Below are positions 1 to 9,008 of a DNA stretch of 64,000 bases, piece after piece; within the stretch, counting starts at the first letter, position 1, and each line of letters starts with the position of its first letter. This DNA comes from Nitrospinae bacterium CG11_big_fil_rev_8_21_14_0_20_45_15 (lineage in GTDB: Bacteria; Nitrospinota; Nitrospinia; Nitrospinales; VA-1). The DNA is taken from the NCBI GenBank assembly GCA_002787235.1, contig PCWG01000021.1, positions 1-64,000 on the forward strand, in the 5' to 3' direction. The notes under the pieces were generated by a model. The model ran no database searches. It saw only the letters and a program-made list of their open reading frames with translations, and was not told the origin of the DNA. Position numbers and translations under genes: made by a program.

Positions 1-436
1 TAGGACGCGGTCTCTACCGTGGTGCCGTCGTGACCGGTGACGGCGGTCACGCTATTGAGGTGATCGTGATGGAAAGTTAAATTCTTTTCCTTCGCGGGCC
101 AGTCGTAATGATAGCCGTTGATGACTTCATCGATCACCACGCCACGTAAATATTTGTCGGTCAACAACCCGCCCGGACCACCGGGCCACGCCCGGAGGGG
201 ATAATTCAACTTGCGATTGCGCACAATCCTCACTGAATGCTCATAGCTGTATAGCCCGACTCCTCCCACGAGTGGGCCGCTTCCAGATGTTCGCCTTCTA
301 AATAAAAGTCGCGTGTCGCAATCCCTGCGTTGATGCCGATACGGTAGTCACTCGGATCGTATCTGTAGTCAAACACCTGCGCGCCTTGCTGGAGTTGCGT
401 CATCCCCGCTTCAATATTTATGAGAACATACTCTCT
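1..436 (-). pseudogene. RHS repeat core remnant, frameshifted, runs off the left edge
   Basis: Reading the minus strand leftward from about 436 gives RHS/YD-type sequence: first a stretch with FDYRYDPSDYR, then, after a frame change near 250, a stretch with YHYDW and the hallmark HHDHLNSVTAVTG close to the window edge. The first frame hits a TGA just after the change, so no single frame is open through the segment. It starts directly at the stop of the small gene at 437-916. This is what is known for displaced RHS tips: an immunity gene followed by a piece of RHS core that can serve for recombination. The 3' end lies outside the window. RHS identity is firm; whether the frame change is real or a sequencing error cannot be told here. 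Confidence 0.75.
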
Positions 437-916
437 TCATTTTCTATGAAATATAATTTTAGTAAGCGTAATTTTTTCCAAAATATCTCCTTCGAAATCG
501 AGGAAGAAAAATTTTTCTACTAGTGACGGAACATCAATTCTCCATCCATATCCTAGCTTTAACGGGGAATTTATTTTTTTAATTTTGATCAAAAATTCCT
601 TATAAAGTCTTGTTTTGTGTCGAGCTGACATGGGTGTTAAATTTGGTTGGTTTTTAAGCACCATATCATTTATAGAATTTTGTTTAATAAACGAATAAAT
701 AATGTGTTTTTCCTTAGCGTATTTTTGTTTAACAATTCCAAAACATTCTTCTTTTGTCATCCCAATTTTAAAACCATATCCTTCCCCTTTGGTAATCTCT
801 GTAGTTCCCTCAATAAAAGGAATGCCATTTATAAAGCAATAAACAACAATTATAAAAAATAAAATTAGAATACCGATTGTCTCCAAAATAATTTTGAATA
901 CCCCCTGTGTTGTCAT
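437..916 (-). CDS. Putative membrane-anchored immunity protein of an RHS toxin
   Basis: A 159-residue protein with one hydrophobic segment at about residues 8-30 followed by a hydrophilic domain containing GYGFKIGMTKEE and a C-terminal DFEGDILEKITL stretch. I do not recognise a named family. The start codon lies 16 bases after the stop of the RHS toxin fragment, and RHS core sequence resumes directly after its own stop. This toxin-immunity-core order is the usual arrangement of RHS cassettes and is the reason for calling it an immunity protein. The base composition is clearly more AT-rich than the genes from 2571 onward, which fits horizontal acquisition. The Shine-Dalgarno sequence is weak. 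The membrane anchor would fit protection against a toxin acting at the membrane or in the periplasm, but that is inference. Confidence 0.55.
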   Translation of the reverse strand: MTTQGVFKIILETIGILILFFIIVVYCFINGIPFIEGTTEITKGEGYGFKIGMTKEECFGIVKQKYAKEKHIIYSFIKQNSINDMVLKNQPNLTPMSARHKTRLYKEFLIKIKKINSPLKLGYGWRIDVPSLVEKFFFLDFEGDILEKITLTKIIFHRK

Positions 917-932
917 TTTTCAAACAATTCTT

Positions 933-1653
933 TTAAAATGAAATCTCAGGCACGAAATTATCCATTATATTTTCCAAAATTTTCAGCTCTTGAGAAGGAC
1001 TTATTTGAGAATCCCCAAAATTAAAGCTAAAGTCAAAATTCCAAAAGGAGCCACCTCCTCCCTCTCCCGTTAAATTTTCTGAAGAAGGGCCGAATTTGAT
1101 TTTCCCATAATCATTAATACCGGGGCTTGCCCTATTCATATTAGGTGGTGCTACAGGACCTTGAAAACCAGAATCATGATAAGCCCTTTCTGCAACAGCA
1201 TGAGCCGCGCTATTACTGTTATCGTACCAATATCCATATTCCAATTTTATTTGGACGGATTCGACCACTTTTGCCGCAATAGAGTCACTAGTTGTTATTA
1301 AAGATGCGTTGCCCTCTCTAACCCGATAGCTTTCCCAAAATTTTGTATCATCTATCCATTTTCCCAAAGGATATAACGATAGCCTCTGGATCTCCTAGAA
1401 ATTTAGCGTTATAAACGAAAAAGTTATGCGACAATCCAGTTTTTTCGGAATTTAATAACGGTCGGCTGACATAAAATGCATCCAACCCACTTGGATCATT
1501 CGCATTCAGCGGGTTGTTGTTGACGTAGGCATAGAAGTTGATGCCGGCGCGGAAGCAGAGGGGATCTTCGGTGTAGAACCTGCCTGTTTCGGGATCGCCA
1601 GCGCAATGCTGGACTCGAAATGTGCGATTGCAACATACTCCTCGAAAAAACAT
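933..1653 (-). pseudogene. RHS tip with C-terminal toxin domain, split by a frameshift
   Basis: Two overlapping minus-strand frames make up one broken gene. The 5' part (1653-1348) carries the RHS tip GRFYTEDPL, FRAGINFYAYVNNNPLNANDPSG, followed by a variable region with SHNFFVYNAKFLGDP and VISFG. The 3' part (1367-933) continues in another frame with a conserved-looking NSNSAAHAVA motif and a PG/SPG-rich end. The frames cross at 1348-1367 in a run of G and A residues, consistent with a single-base indel. The DPSG motif marks the usual boundary between RHS shell and toxin. The toxin activity is not identifiable by eye. Upstream, the core is interrupted again near 1655-1705 by a foreign piece resembling 207-257. 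A non-functional remnant is the simplest reading. Confidence 0.7.
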
Positions 1654-1702
1654 AACTTACGATGTGTACAATCCCCACCGAATACTTGTAGCGGAATAGC
1701 CC
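1653..1702. repeat. Imperfect direct copy of 207-257 inserted in the RHS core
   Basis: The 50 bases here match 207-257 at 39 of 51 aligned positions with one gap, counted by eye. At 207-257 the segment sits within RHS core; here it interrupts the expected run from ETGLL to the YYxARYYDPETGRF motif. It is therefore a displaced fragment of RHS core sequence and a probable trace of recombination between cassettes. Confidence 0.55.
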
Positions 1703-2157
1703 ATGGCCCCTGCGGCGAGCAGGCCAGTTTCGCGGTCGAACTCGCGTCCGGTGTAGCGGAGCTTGTTGGCGACTTCGCCGCCACTCAGCGCGGGGCCTGT
1801 TTCACTTATCATATTGCCGAAAGGGCGTAGACGGCCTCTAGATGATCCTCCTCTAAATACAAAAAAATACAGTTTCATATCTAGCCACCATTCCTCTGAT
1901 TTAAATTTTTCAGGGATTTCCTGATTCAATGGGTCGTCATAGCCGAGTTGTTCTAATTCCAAAAACCACCGATCACTTAAACTGGCCGGAAGTTTATTTC
2001 CGCAAAAAGGACAAAAATTAATAAGCTGAAGAGAAGATGTCCCATCGGTGTATTCAATCCCATATTCTCGTTCAGCAGGGTTATATTTTATAGAATTTAG
2101 TTCTTTTTTTAATATCGAGCTCATACTTTGACAGCAAAAATTTTCTTTAGACATCAT
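1657..2157 (-). CDS. DUF6980-like immunity protein fused in frame to RHS core
   Basis: The first part resembles the DUF6980 family: a CCQSM-type start, REYGIEYTDGTSS, the zinc-ribbon-like FCPFCGNKLP, the SLSDRWFLELEQLG segment and a terminal SEEWW. Small proteins of this type are found beside polymorphic toxins as probable immunity proteins. From about base 1855 the same frame continues into RHS core (PFGNMISETG, LRYTGREFDRETGLL) and ends shortly after a rearranged junction. The immunity gene has therefore lost its own stop and become a chimera. I place the start at the ATG pair 2152-2157, preceded on the minus strand by AAGGAAG; an in-frame ATG at 2199 lacks such a site and lies inside the preceding RHS tail. 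Family assignment is from memory of motifs, with moderate certainty. Confidence 0.6.
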   Translation of the reverse strand: MMSKENFCCQSMSSILKKELNSIKYNPAEREYGIEYTDGTSSLQLINFCPFCGNKLPASLSDRWFLELEQLGYDDPLNQEIPEKFKSEEWWLDMKLYFFVFRGGSSRGRLRPFGNMISETGPALSGGEVANKLRYTGREFDRETGLLAAGAMGYSATSIRWGLYTS

Positions 2158-2171
2158 TGTGTCCCACTTCC

Positions 2172-2446
2172 TTATTTTGGCAAACTTAACGTTTTCCAAG
2201 AAAAAGAGTGCATTGAGTCATTTGTCACTGAACCACTAGGATCATTCGCGTCGATGGGATTGTTGTCAACGTATGCAAAAAGTCGATATCCGCTCTGAAT
2301 TGTAGCGAATCTTCATTGCGGAAGCGACCTATTTGGGCAACGCTGTAGCGGGTGGGATCGTTGTCATGGTATGATGATTGCATCATACCTATCAAAGGCT
2401 TCATGGCGATGCAATTGTCATTGAAATGCCTGTCCGAACGGTACAA
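2172..2446 (-). pseudogene. RHS tip remnant with short tail, frameshifted
   Basis: The minus strand encodes GRFRNEDSLQFRADIDF, the end of the RHS core, and then changes frame near 2280. In the new frame it reads AYVDNNPIDANDPSG followed by about twenty residues and a TAA at 2172-2174. There is no full-length RHS gene upstream. The tail after DPSG is too short for a usual toxin domain, so the toxin was probably lost or cut back. It lies 14 bases upstream of the DUF6980-like immunity gene, which keeps the cassette order. Confidence 0.65.
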
Positions 2447-2570
2447 AAGTCTTGCGCTTGTTTTGCCGTTAAGAAGCTTAACTCTAATGAATCTAAAGCT
2501 TAGATGAGACTGCTCTGCTGTTTGGGGTGAGTTTCTTGATTTGGATGATTTATATTAATCCTATTTTTTT

Positions 2571-4475
2571 ATGTACTGTTTATTGACGATATTCTTTTCA
2601 AATTTAATTTTATGTGTTTTGAGATGTGTTTTTTGCCTTAAAGCAATCGCCAGAAAATATATTTTTCCTGCCGTTCTGGTTGGGTCTGTGTTGTTTGTGG
2701 TGCCGGCTCGGGTTTTAGCGATCAACTATGAGGTAACTCTTCAGGGTGTGAAGGATACTTCATTGAAAGAGACGCTGGAATATTCTTCCAATCTGTTCCA
2801 ATTGAAAAAAGTCCTGCCTTCTACTTCCAGTGCTTTGGTTCGCCGTGCCAGCTTGGATCTGGATCGATTGAAAAAAGTCCTCTATGCGTTTGGTTTTTTT
2901 GCGGGCAAGACAACCATCAAAATGAATGGTCATGAGGATGTTGCTTCAAATCTGGCTTTGCTTGAGGGGCAGGAAAATGTGGTGGTTGAGTTGATTGTCG
3001 ATCCGGGGCCTTTGTACCTTGTGGGCAAGATTGAAGTCGAGGGAATCGAGGGTCAGAAGGAGGCGTTCAAGCCGCCTCTGCAATCGGGAAAACCTGCTTT
3101 GGCGAGCCAAATTGTTGAGGGCGAAAATTATTTGGTCCACGGACTCCAGCATTTGGGTTTCCCACGGGCGAAAGCTCTTGAGCGCAGGCTTGTGATCAAT
3201 CATCAAAATCAAACTCTGGATGTTTTTTTTAAAATTGATCCGGGTCCGAAGGTCCACATGGGGGATATGGTTTTGCAGGGGAATGAACGTTCGGATTCCG
3301 ATTTTCTTGCTCAGCGACAATCCTGGAAGTCGGGAGATCTCTATGACCCTGACAAGCTTCGAAATTTTCGTTCGGACCTTTCAGGGCTGGACATATTTTC
3401 TGCGGTTCGTGTGGATTTAGAGAATCCTCCTTTACCCGAAAATCTGCAAGAACCCTTTCTGGTCCCGGTGGCGGTGAGTGTAGAAGAGAAGGCTCTGCGT
3501 TTTTTTGGATTTGGAACGGACATAACGACAACACAGGGAACGAGTCTTCGCGGGTTCTGGGGACATCGAAATTTATTCGGCGGTGCGGAACGGTTACGAG
3601 TAACGGGGCGACTCAGTCGAATCGGAAAAAATGATTTTGATAAAATAAACAGCAATCTGGATGTCAACATCTTCAAGCCAGATTGGTTGATTCGCCACCA
3701 AAATTTGATCGTTAACAGCAGTCTGGATAAAGAGCATTACGATGCTTTTGAACGTAAGGCATTTACTGGTTTTGGGGGTGTCGAAAGGAAATTGGGCAAA
3801 TATTTTTCTTTGGAAGGGGGCATCAGAGGAGAAATCTCCAATGTTAAAAATCAGGAGGGTGAAACAGATTTTGTTCTTATGGGCCTTCCTGTCGATCTAA
3901 AATACGATACCCGGAAGGATCTGCTGGATCCTAAAAGTGGAATGTGGAGCCAGATTGCGGTTACGCCTTACATGACTCTTAAGGGTGAGGGGGATGGTTT
4001 CGTGATCAATCGATTTGCGAGTCGGCTTTATCATTCGATCGACGCTAAAGGGCAATGGGTCCTCGCTGGAAAGGCTGTTGTGGGTGGTATTGTTGGCGAC
4101 TCTCTCACGAACATACCTGCTGATAAAAGATTTTTTTCCGGTGGTGGCGGGTCTGTTCGTGGTTATGAGTTTCAGTCGATCGGTCCTTTAGCCGCAAATC
4201 TGGATCCCAGGGGCGGACGCAGTCTTTTGGAAGTGGGTGCGGAGCTTCGCTTCAGATACAAGGATTTTGGTCTGGTTCCTTTTGTGGATGGCGGCAATGT
4301 GTTTTCTACGGACTGGCCTTCTTTCAACGGGCAATTGCAATGGGGTGCCGGGATCGGCTTGCGCTATTACACCAAGTTGGGACCTTTGCGTATGGACGTC
4401 GCATTTCCTGTGAATGGCAGGAAGAATGTTGATGACACGGTTGCTTTTTACCTGAGCATTGGACAGGCATTTTAG
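2571..4475 (+). CDS. tamA: Omp85-family outer membrane assembly protein TamA
   Basis: TamA-type Omp85 proteins insert a subset of beta-barrel proteins into the outer membrane together with TamB. The 634-residue product has an N-terminal hydrophobic export signal ending near residue 50 at a VLA-type cleavage region, POTRA-like domains to about residue 310, and a C-terminal 16-strand-type barrel. The family's barrel-loop motif VRGY is at residues 529-532 after a GGGGS stretch. It overlaps tamB, an arrangement typical of this pair. The annotated ATG at 2571 has no evident ribosome binding site and gives an unusually long leader, so a downstream alternative start is possible. The 124 bases upstream (2447-2570) hold no gene; GTTAAG/CTTAAC near 2473 is a weak inverted repeat only. 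Confidence 0.88.
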   Translation: MYCLLTIFFSNLILCVLRCVFCLKAIARKYIFPAVLVGSVLFVVPARVLAINYEVTLQGVKDTSLKETLEYSSNLFQLKKVLPSTSSALVRRASLDLDRLKKVLYAFGFFAGKTTIKMNGHEDVASNLALLEGQENVVVELIVDPGPLYLVGKIEVEGIEGQKEAFKPPLQSGKPALASQIVEGENYLVHGLQHLGFPRAKALERRLVINHQNQTLDVFFKIDPGPKVHMGDMVLQGNERSDSDFLAQRQSWKSGDLYDPDKLRNFRSDLSGLDIFSAVRVDLENPPLPENLQEPFLVPVAVSVEEKALRFFGFGTDITTTQGTSLRGFWGHRNLFGGAERLRVTGRLSRIGKNDFDKINSNLDVNIFKPDWLIRHQNLIVNSSLDKEHYDAFERKAFTGFGGVERKLGKYFSLEGGIRGEISNVKNQEGETDFVLMGLPVDLKYDTRKDLLDPKSGMWSQIAVTPYMTLKGEGDGFVINRFASRLYHSIDAKGQWVLAGKAVVGGIVGDSLTNIPADKRFFSGGGGSVRGYEFQSIGPLAANLDPRGGRSLLEVGAELRFRYKDFGLVPFVDGGNVFSTDWPSFNGQLQWGAGIGLRYYTKLGPLRMDVAFPVNGRKNVDDTVAFYLSIGQAF

Positions 4476-7400
4476 TGATGAGCAGAAAACAATCAATTCT
4501 TGCGGTTGCAAAGACGCTGGCTTATGGCTTTTTTGCGCTCATTTCGATTCCTTTCATGTTGTGGGGTGGGGTGCAGACGGACTATGGGAAATCGTTTGTT
4601 GTGTCCTTTATGGAAGAAACGCTGGGCACGGATGATCTGCAGTTGCACATTGGCAAGCTGGATGGGAATTTGCCGATGGAATGGATTTTTTCCGACATTC
4701 AGGTGTCCGATCCTAAGGGCAAAGTGGTTTCCGTCGACCGACTGCATGTCCTCTGGCAACCTGTCGCATTGTTGAGCGGAACCCTGTTGATCGACGATAT
4801 TTCAATGGGACGCATCAATCTCTATAAAACCCTGTCTGCGGGTGCTCCAAAAAAAGTCAGTTCTGAAAAATCTTCCTCTTTGCCTGCGAACTTTTCGCAA
4901 GGCAAAGCTTTTCTGTTAAAAAACTTGAGTGTCGATCATATTCACATGGAACCTGCGGTTTTAGGTTTTCCTGTAGACGCTTCTCTGAAATCCAGAACGG
5001 AGCTTCAAAGTATTCAGCAGGGTCTGCTTCTGGACCTCGATCTCGTGCGTATTGATGAGGTTGCTGGAATGTTGAAGGCAGAGGTTTTATTCAAACCTCT
5101 GCAAGAAATCATTCAGTTGTCTTTGGAAGTGCATGAACCTGCGAAAGGAATCGTCGTTCATCTCCTGAAGCTTCCGGGTCTGCCCGAGTTCAACGCAAGC
5201 CTGAAGGGTGAGGGTGGGATGAAGGATTGGCAAGGCAAGCTGAATCTCAACGCGGGAGAGGGTGTTGTTGTCGATGGCAAGATCGGTGTTGCTTTTCGGG
5301 GCGAAACGGGACTGGATCTGGATTTGAATATGGAATCTCATGTTCCTGCATTTTTACCCGCTGATTTTAATCCTTTGCTGTCGGACAATAAAATTCGCGC
5401 CAAGGCTTCGTTGGAATATCCGGATCAACTGAAATTAAAAACATTCAAACTGAGCGCGAATGGGGGCAGACTGGATTTGTCTGGCTCGATAGGGATCGAG
5501 GCTCAGCAGGTCGATTTGCTCTACGCAATCGCGCCGAACGATGCCAAGTTGTTCACTGCCTGGAGTCAGGGGGCCTTGTGGAAGGCTCTGAACGTCAACG
5601 GAACGTTGAAGGGGACGATGGCAAGTCCAAAGCTGGAAGCTACGCTTAAAATGGAAAATCTTCAGTATCAGGACTATGCCATTCAGCGAGTTTCCGAAAA
5701 ACTGAAAGTCTATCCCGCACCTTCATCAAAGGCTCAAAACATTCAATGGGTATTGGAAAGCAGTGCGTCTTTACAGGGGATAACCGGTTCCGATGCGAAT
5801 ATCAATCACCTTACAGAAAAAGTTGATTGGAATATCCTCGGTCAGTTGGACTCCGAGCAAGGACAATTCAAGATCACTTCCTCGGAAGTTCTCATTCCTG
5901 CGGGAAAGCTTGAGGTCAGGGGAGAGGTTTCAAACTGGGGCGAGAATATAAATTTAAGAAATGAAATTTCTATTCCTGATCTAAACGCTTTTTCCCCCTG
6001 GGTGTCAGCCCCTTTGGGCGGGGAACTGGCCGTGTCGGTCAAAACAGATGTTTTGAACAAGGGGCAACAGGTCAACCTGGAGTTGAAGGGTGTTGTCAAT
6101 GATATCCACACGGGTGTGGACCTGGCGGATCGAGTGGCGGGGAAGCATGTCAATTTTTCAGGAAATTTTTCAAAAGAAGAATCGGGTGTCTTGAAAACAG
6201 ATCGCTGGCAGATTTCCGGTGCATCTCTTGCGGTGAATGGAAAACAGGGATATTTGGGAACCGATGGCAAGATGGAAATGGAAGCGTCAGTGAAGTTGAC
6301 CCGCTTGGAAGATTTTTTTACAGATCCTGCTGCGCCTGTAAAAGGAGCGATGGATATCAATATCCTGGCGTCGGGCTCTCTGTCAGACCCTAAGGTGGAT
6401 GCCAAATTTGTATCGGAAAAATTGATGCTACAGGATATGGATGCCAAGCAACTGAAATGGTCATTGCACGCGCAAAATCTGCTGGGAAGTCCGCAGGGGA
6501 ATACGGCAGGCAAAGTGATTCTGGGAACGATACCCGTTGAACTCAGCACGCATTTTTTAATGAATCCAAACACATCGTTGCAATTGAAAAACCTTCATTT
6601 GACAGGGTTGGAAACGGATGTGAAAGGAGACCTGGAATTAGATCTCCAAAGCAAGCGGGTGAAAGGCAAGGTAACGGGAGTGCTGAAAGACAGCCTTTCG
6701 TTGGCACAGTGGACAGGACAGGCGATCTCAGGCCGCTGGGAATTTTTAGTGGGGTTGGACCCGGCGAACGGGCAATCGGTTTCCGTTTCAGCGCAAGGTT
6801 CCAATATTCAAATGAAAGATCCGGGTGGCTGGCAAATGGCATCGGCTTCTATCACGGGTAAAGTCGCCGATGTGATGAAAGACCAAAAATTTCAGGCGCA
6901 ACTGTCGGCACAGAATATTGTGTTGCAGAAGGGCAAGACAAACATTGCAGATGTAAAAGCAAACGTAGAAGGTGATTTGTCTCACATCAATTGGGGGCTG
7001 ACCGCAAAGGGGCAGGCTCCGACGACTTTTAATCTTGCGAGTAAAGGCAACTTCGAGCAGAAAGATCTGGATCGTAAAATTCAAGTTTCCCTGTTGCAGG
7101 GAGATTACGGACCCGTTCCGTTCAAGATGCTTGAACCGTTCGCTCTTTTGTTGACTCCGGAAAAGAAGTCGATAGAAAACATAAAATTTCAGATTTCGGA
7201 TGGAGAGCTGTCGGGTAATATAGCGTTCATGGAATCAGCCTCTGATACCCAAGGCGATGTGAAACTTGTCATTCGAAAGATTCCTCTCGATCTGGCGCGA
7301 TTGGTGGCTCCGGACGTAAAGGTTTTGGGTCGAGTGGATGGCGATATTTTCTTGTCGGGTTCTTTGCAAAATCCTGTGGGTCAGTTTTATCTCAAAGCGT

Positions 7401-8890
7401 ACGAAGTGGATCTTGAAAATAAGGGAGAGTTGAATCTCAAACAGGGCAGTTATGAAATTCGGGGCGAATGGAAAAATAACCAAGCCAGTCTCAATGCGCA
7501 GTTGGCACAATCCATGTTAGGGACACTGGCCCTTACGGCGGTGCTTCCTTTGAAATGGGATTTCATCAGCAAGTCTTTATTGATTCCAGAAGACCAACCG
7601 CTTGCTGGAAAGGCGGAAGGGGTGATGGAGCTGAAAGTTTGGAACGACTACCTGTCTGCAGGAGGCGAAATGGTGGATGGGAAAATCAATCTGCAAGCTT
7701 CCTTTGCCGGACTCAAGAAGAACCCGAAAATATCAGGAAAATTATTTCTTACAGATGGTAGATACGAAAACATGGGGTCTGGCACCGTGATGCATCCGAT
7801 CACCTTCAGCCTATTGGCCGAAGACACCGAAGTGATACGGATTGAAAATTTCGAAGCGATCACTCCAAACAAAGGAAGCATCAAGGGAAGCGGGAGTCTG
7901 CAATTTATCTCATCGGATTCCTACGGTTTTAACGTGGATGCGAAGGCCAGCAACGCGCAATTGGTTGGCCTGGATGCGTTGACCGCAATAGCGTCTGGTA
8001 ATCTGAACATCAAAGGCGATCAGGATTCAATGAAGGTCAGTGGGAAAATTGAAATTGACAAGGCAGATATCAGATTGCCCGACCGTTTGCCCACGCAAGT
8101 GGTGCTTCTGGATTACGTTGATGCAGACGCCGAAATGACGATTGGGAAAAATGATGAAGAAAAAAAGAAAAATAAAATCAATCCCGCACTTGATATACAG
8201 ATAAGTGCCAACAATCGTGTGTATATCCGCGGTTCAGGATTGGATGCAGAACTGCAAGGGGAATGTATTATCACAGGTACTGCGGAAGACCCAAAGGTCA
8301 ATGGAAAGTTGAAGTTGAAGCAGGGTACTCTGGATTTACTGGGGCGCCATCTGGTTTTTAGCAGAGGGATCGTAGACTTGACGGGAGCACCTAAAGTACC
8401 TCCCACGCTGGATTTTCAAGCTGACATTAGAGACAAAGATATTACGTTTCATACGCTGGTCAAAGGATCTGTGGACAAACCAGAGATTCAGATAAAATCA
8501 TCGCCTGAACTACCGCAAGAAGAAGTGTTGTCGCAATTATTATTTGGTAAAAACTCTTCGAGTTTGTCGCCACTTGAAGCCATTCAACTTGTCGATGCGG
8601 CGGCACAATTTGTTGGTGTGGACTCCGGTAGCAAACAGGTTTTGAGCGACCTGAAAAATTCATTGGGCTTGGACAAATTCAATATCAACAGCAATAATCC
8701 TGATGGAACCGCGCAGGTAGAGGCCGGGCATTATCTTGCGGATAATGTGTACGTTGGTGTTAAAGAAAATATGGCTTCGGGAGAAAGCAGTGCTGTCGTG
8801 CAAATGGAAGTGACTCCAAATATAAATCTGGAAAGCGATTTTAGTGGAAACCAGTCGAGGCTTGGTATCAATATGGAGTGGGATTATTGA
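4475..8890 (+). CDS. tamB: Translocation and assembly module protein TamB (DUF490)
   Basis: A 1471-residue protein with a single N-terminal membrane helix at about residues 10-30 and a long series of beta-rich repeats. The C-terminal 350 residues hold the conserved TamB/DUF490 domain (for example GTLDLLGRHLVFSRGIVDLTG-type sequence and a terminal LGINMEWDY). Family members span the periplasm from the inner membrane to TamA and are also implicated in phospholipid transport. A GTG at 4475 overlaps the last base of the tamA stop and an ATG follows directly at 4478; either may be the start. The overlap indicates translational coupling with tamA. The reading frame is intact over its whole length. 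No other gene in this operon is apparent. Confidence 0.9.
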   Translation: MMSRKQSILAVAKTLAYGFFALISIPFMLWGGVQTDYGKSFVVSFMEETLGTDDLQLHIGKLDGNLPMEWIFSDIQVSDPKGKVVSVDRLHVLWQPVALLSGTLLIDDISMGRINLYKTLSAGAPKKVSSEKSSSLPANFSQGKAFLLKNLSVDHIHMEPAVLGFPVDASLKSRTELQSIQQGLLLDLDLVRIDEVAGMLKAEVLFKPLQEIIQLSLEVHEPAKGIVVHLLKLPGLPEFNASLKGEGGMKDWQGKLNLNAGEGVVVDGKIGVAFRGETGLDLDLNMESHVPAFLPADFNPLLSDNKIRAKASLEYPDQLKLKTFKLSANGGRLDLSGSIGIEAQQVDLLYAIAPNDAKLFTAWSQGALWKALNVNGTLKGTMASPKLEATLKMENLQYQDYAIQRVSEKLKVYPAPSSKAQNIQWVLESSASLQGITGSDANINHLTEKVDWNILGQLDSEQGQFKITSSEVLIPAGKLEVRGEVSNWGENINLRNEISIPDLNAFSPWVSAPLGGELAVSVKTDVLNKGQQVNLELKGVVNDIHTGVDLADRVAGKHVNFSGNFSKEESGVLKTDRWQISGASLAVNGKQGYLGTDGKMEMEASVKLTRLEDFFTDPAAPVKGAMDINILASGSLSDPKVDAKFVSEKLMLQDMDAKQLKWSLHAQNLLGSPQGNTAGKVILGTIPVELSTHFLMNPNTSLQLKNLHLTGLETDVKGDLELDLQSKRVKGKVTGVLKDSLSLAQWTGQAISGRWEFLVGLDPANGQSVSVSAQGSNIQMKDPGGWQMASASITGKVADVMKDQKFQAQLSAQNIVLQKGKTNIADVKANVEGDLSHINWGLTAKGQAPTTFNLASKGNFEQKDLDRKIQVSLLQGDYGPVPFKMLEPFALLLTPEKKSIENIKFQISDGELSGNIAFMESASDTQGDVKLVIRKIPLDLARLVAPDVKVLGRVDGDIFLSGSLQNPVGQFYLKAYEVDLENKGELNLKQGSYEIRGEWKNNQASLNAQLAQSMLGTLALTAVLPLKWDFISKSLLIPEDQPLAGKAEGVMELKVWNDYLSAGGEMVDGKINLQASFAGLKKNPKISGKLFLTDGRYENMGSGTVMHPITFSLLAEDTEVIRIENFEAITPNKGSIKGSGSLQFISSDSYGFNVDAKASNAQLVGLDALTAIASGNLNIKGDQDSMKVSGKIEIDKADIRLPDRLPTQVVLLDYVDADAEMTIGKNDEEKKKNKINPALDIQISANNRVYIRGSGLDAELQGECIITGTAEDPKVNGKLKLKQGTLDLLGRHLVFSRGIVDLTGAPKVPPTLDFQADIRDKDITFHTLVKGSVDKPEIQIKSSPELPQEEVLSQLLFGKNSSSLSPLEAIQLVDAAAQFVGVDSGSKQVLSDLKNSLGLDKFNINSNNPDGTAQVEAGHYLADNVYVGVKENMASGESSAVVQMEVTPNINLESDFSGNQSRLGINMEWDY

Positions 8891-9008
8891 ATCGTGGTTT
8901 CAGACGAAGCTCTATGGAGTGTGGCATTATATTTCGTTGGGAATTGAATACAATCGACAATGCGGTACGCTCTACTTTAAACAGACTCTCACCTCTTGAA
9001 AATAAATC

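Noticed and set aside
5842-6573. 243-codon minus-strand frame
   Set aside because: Antisense within the intact tamB gene; no domain.
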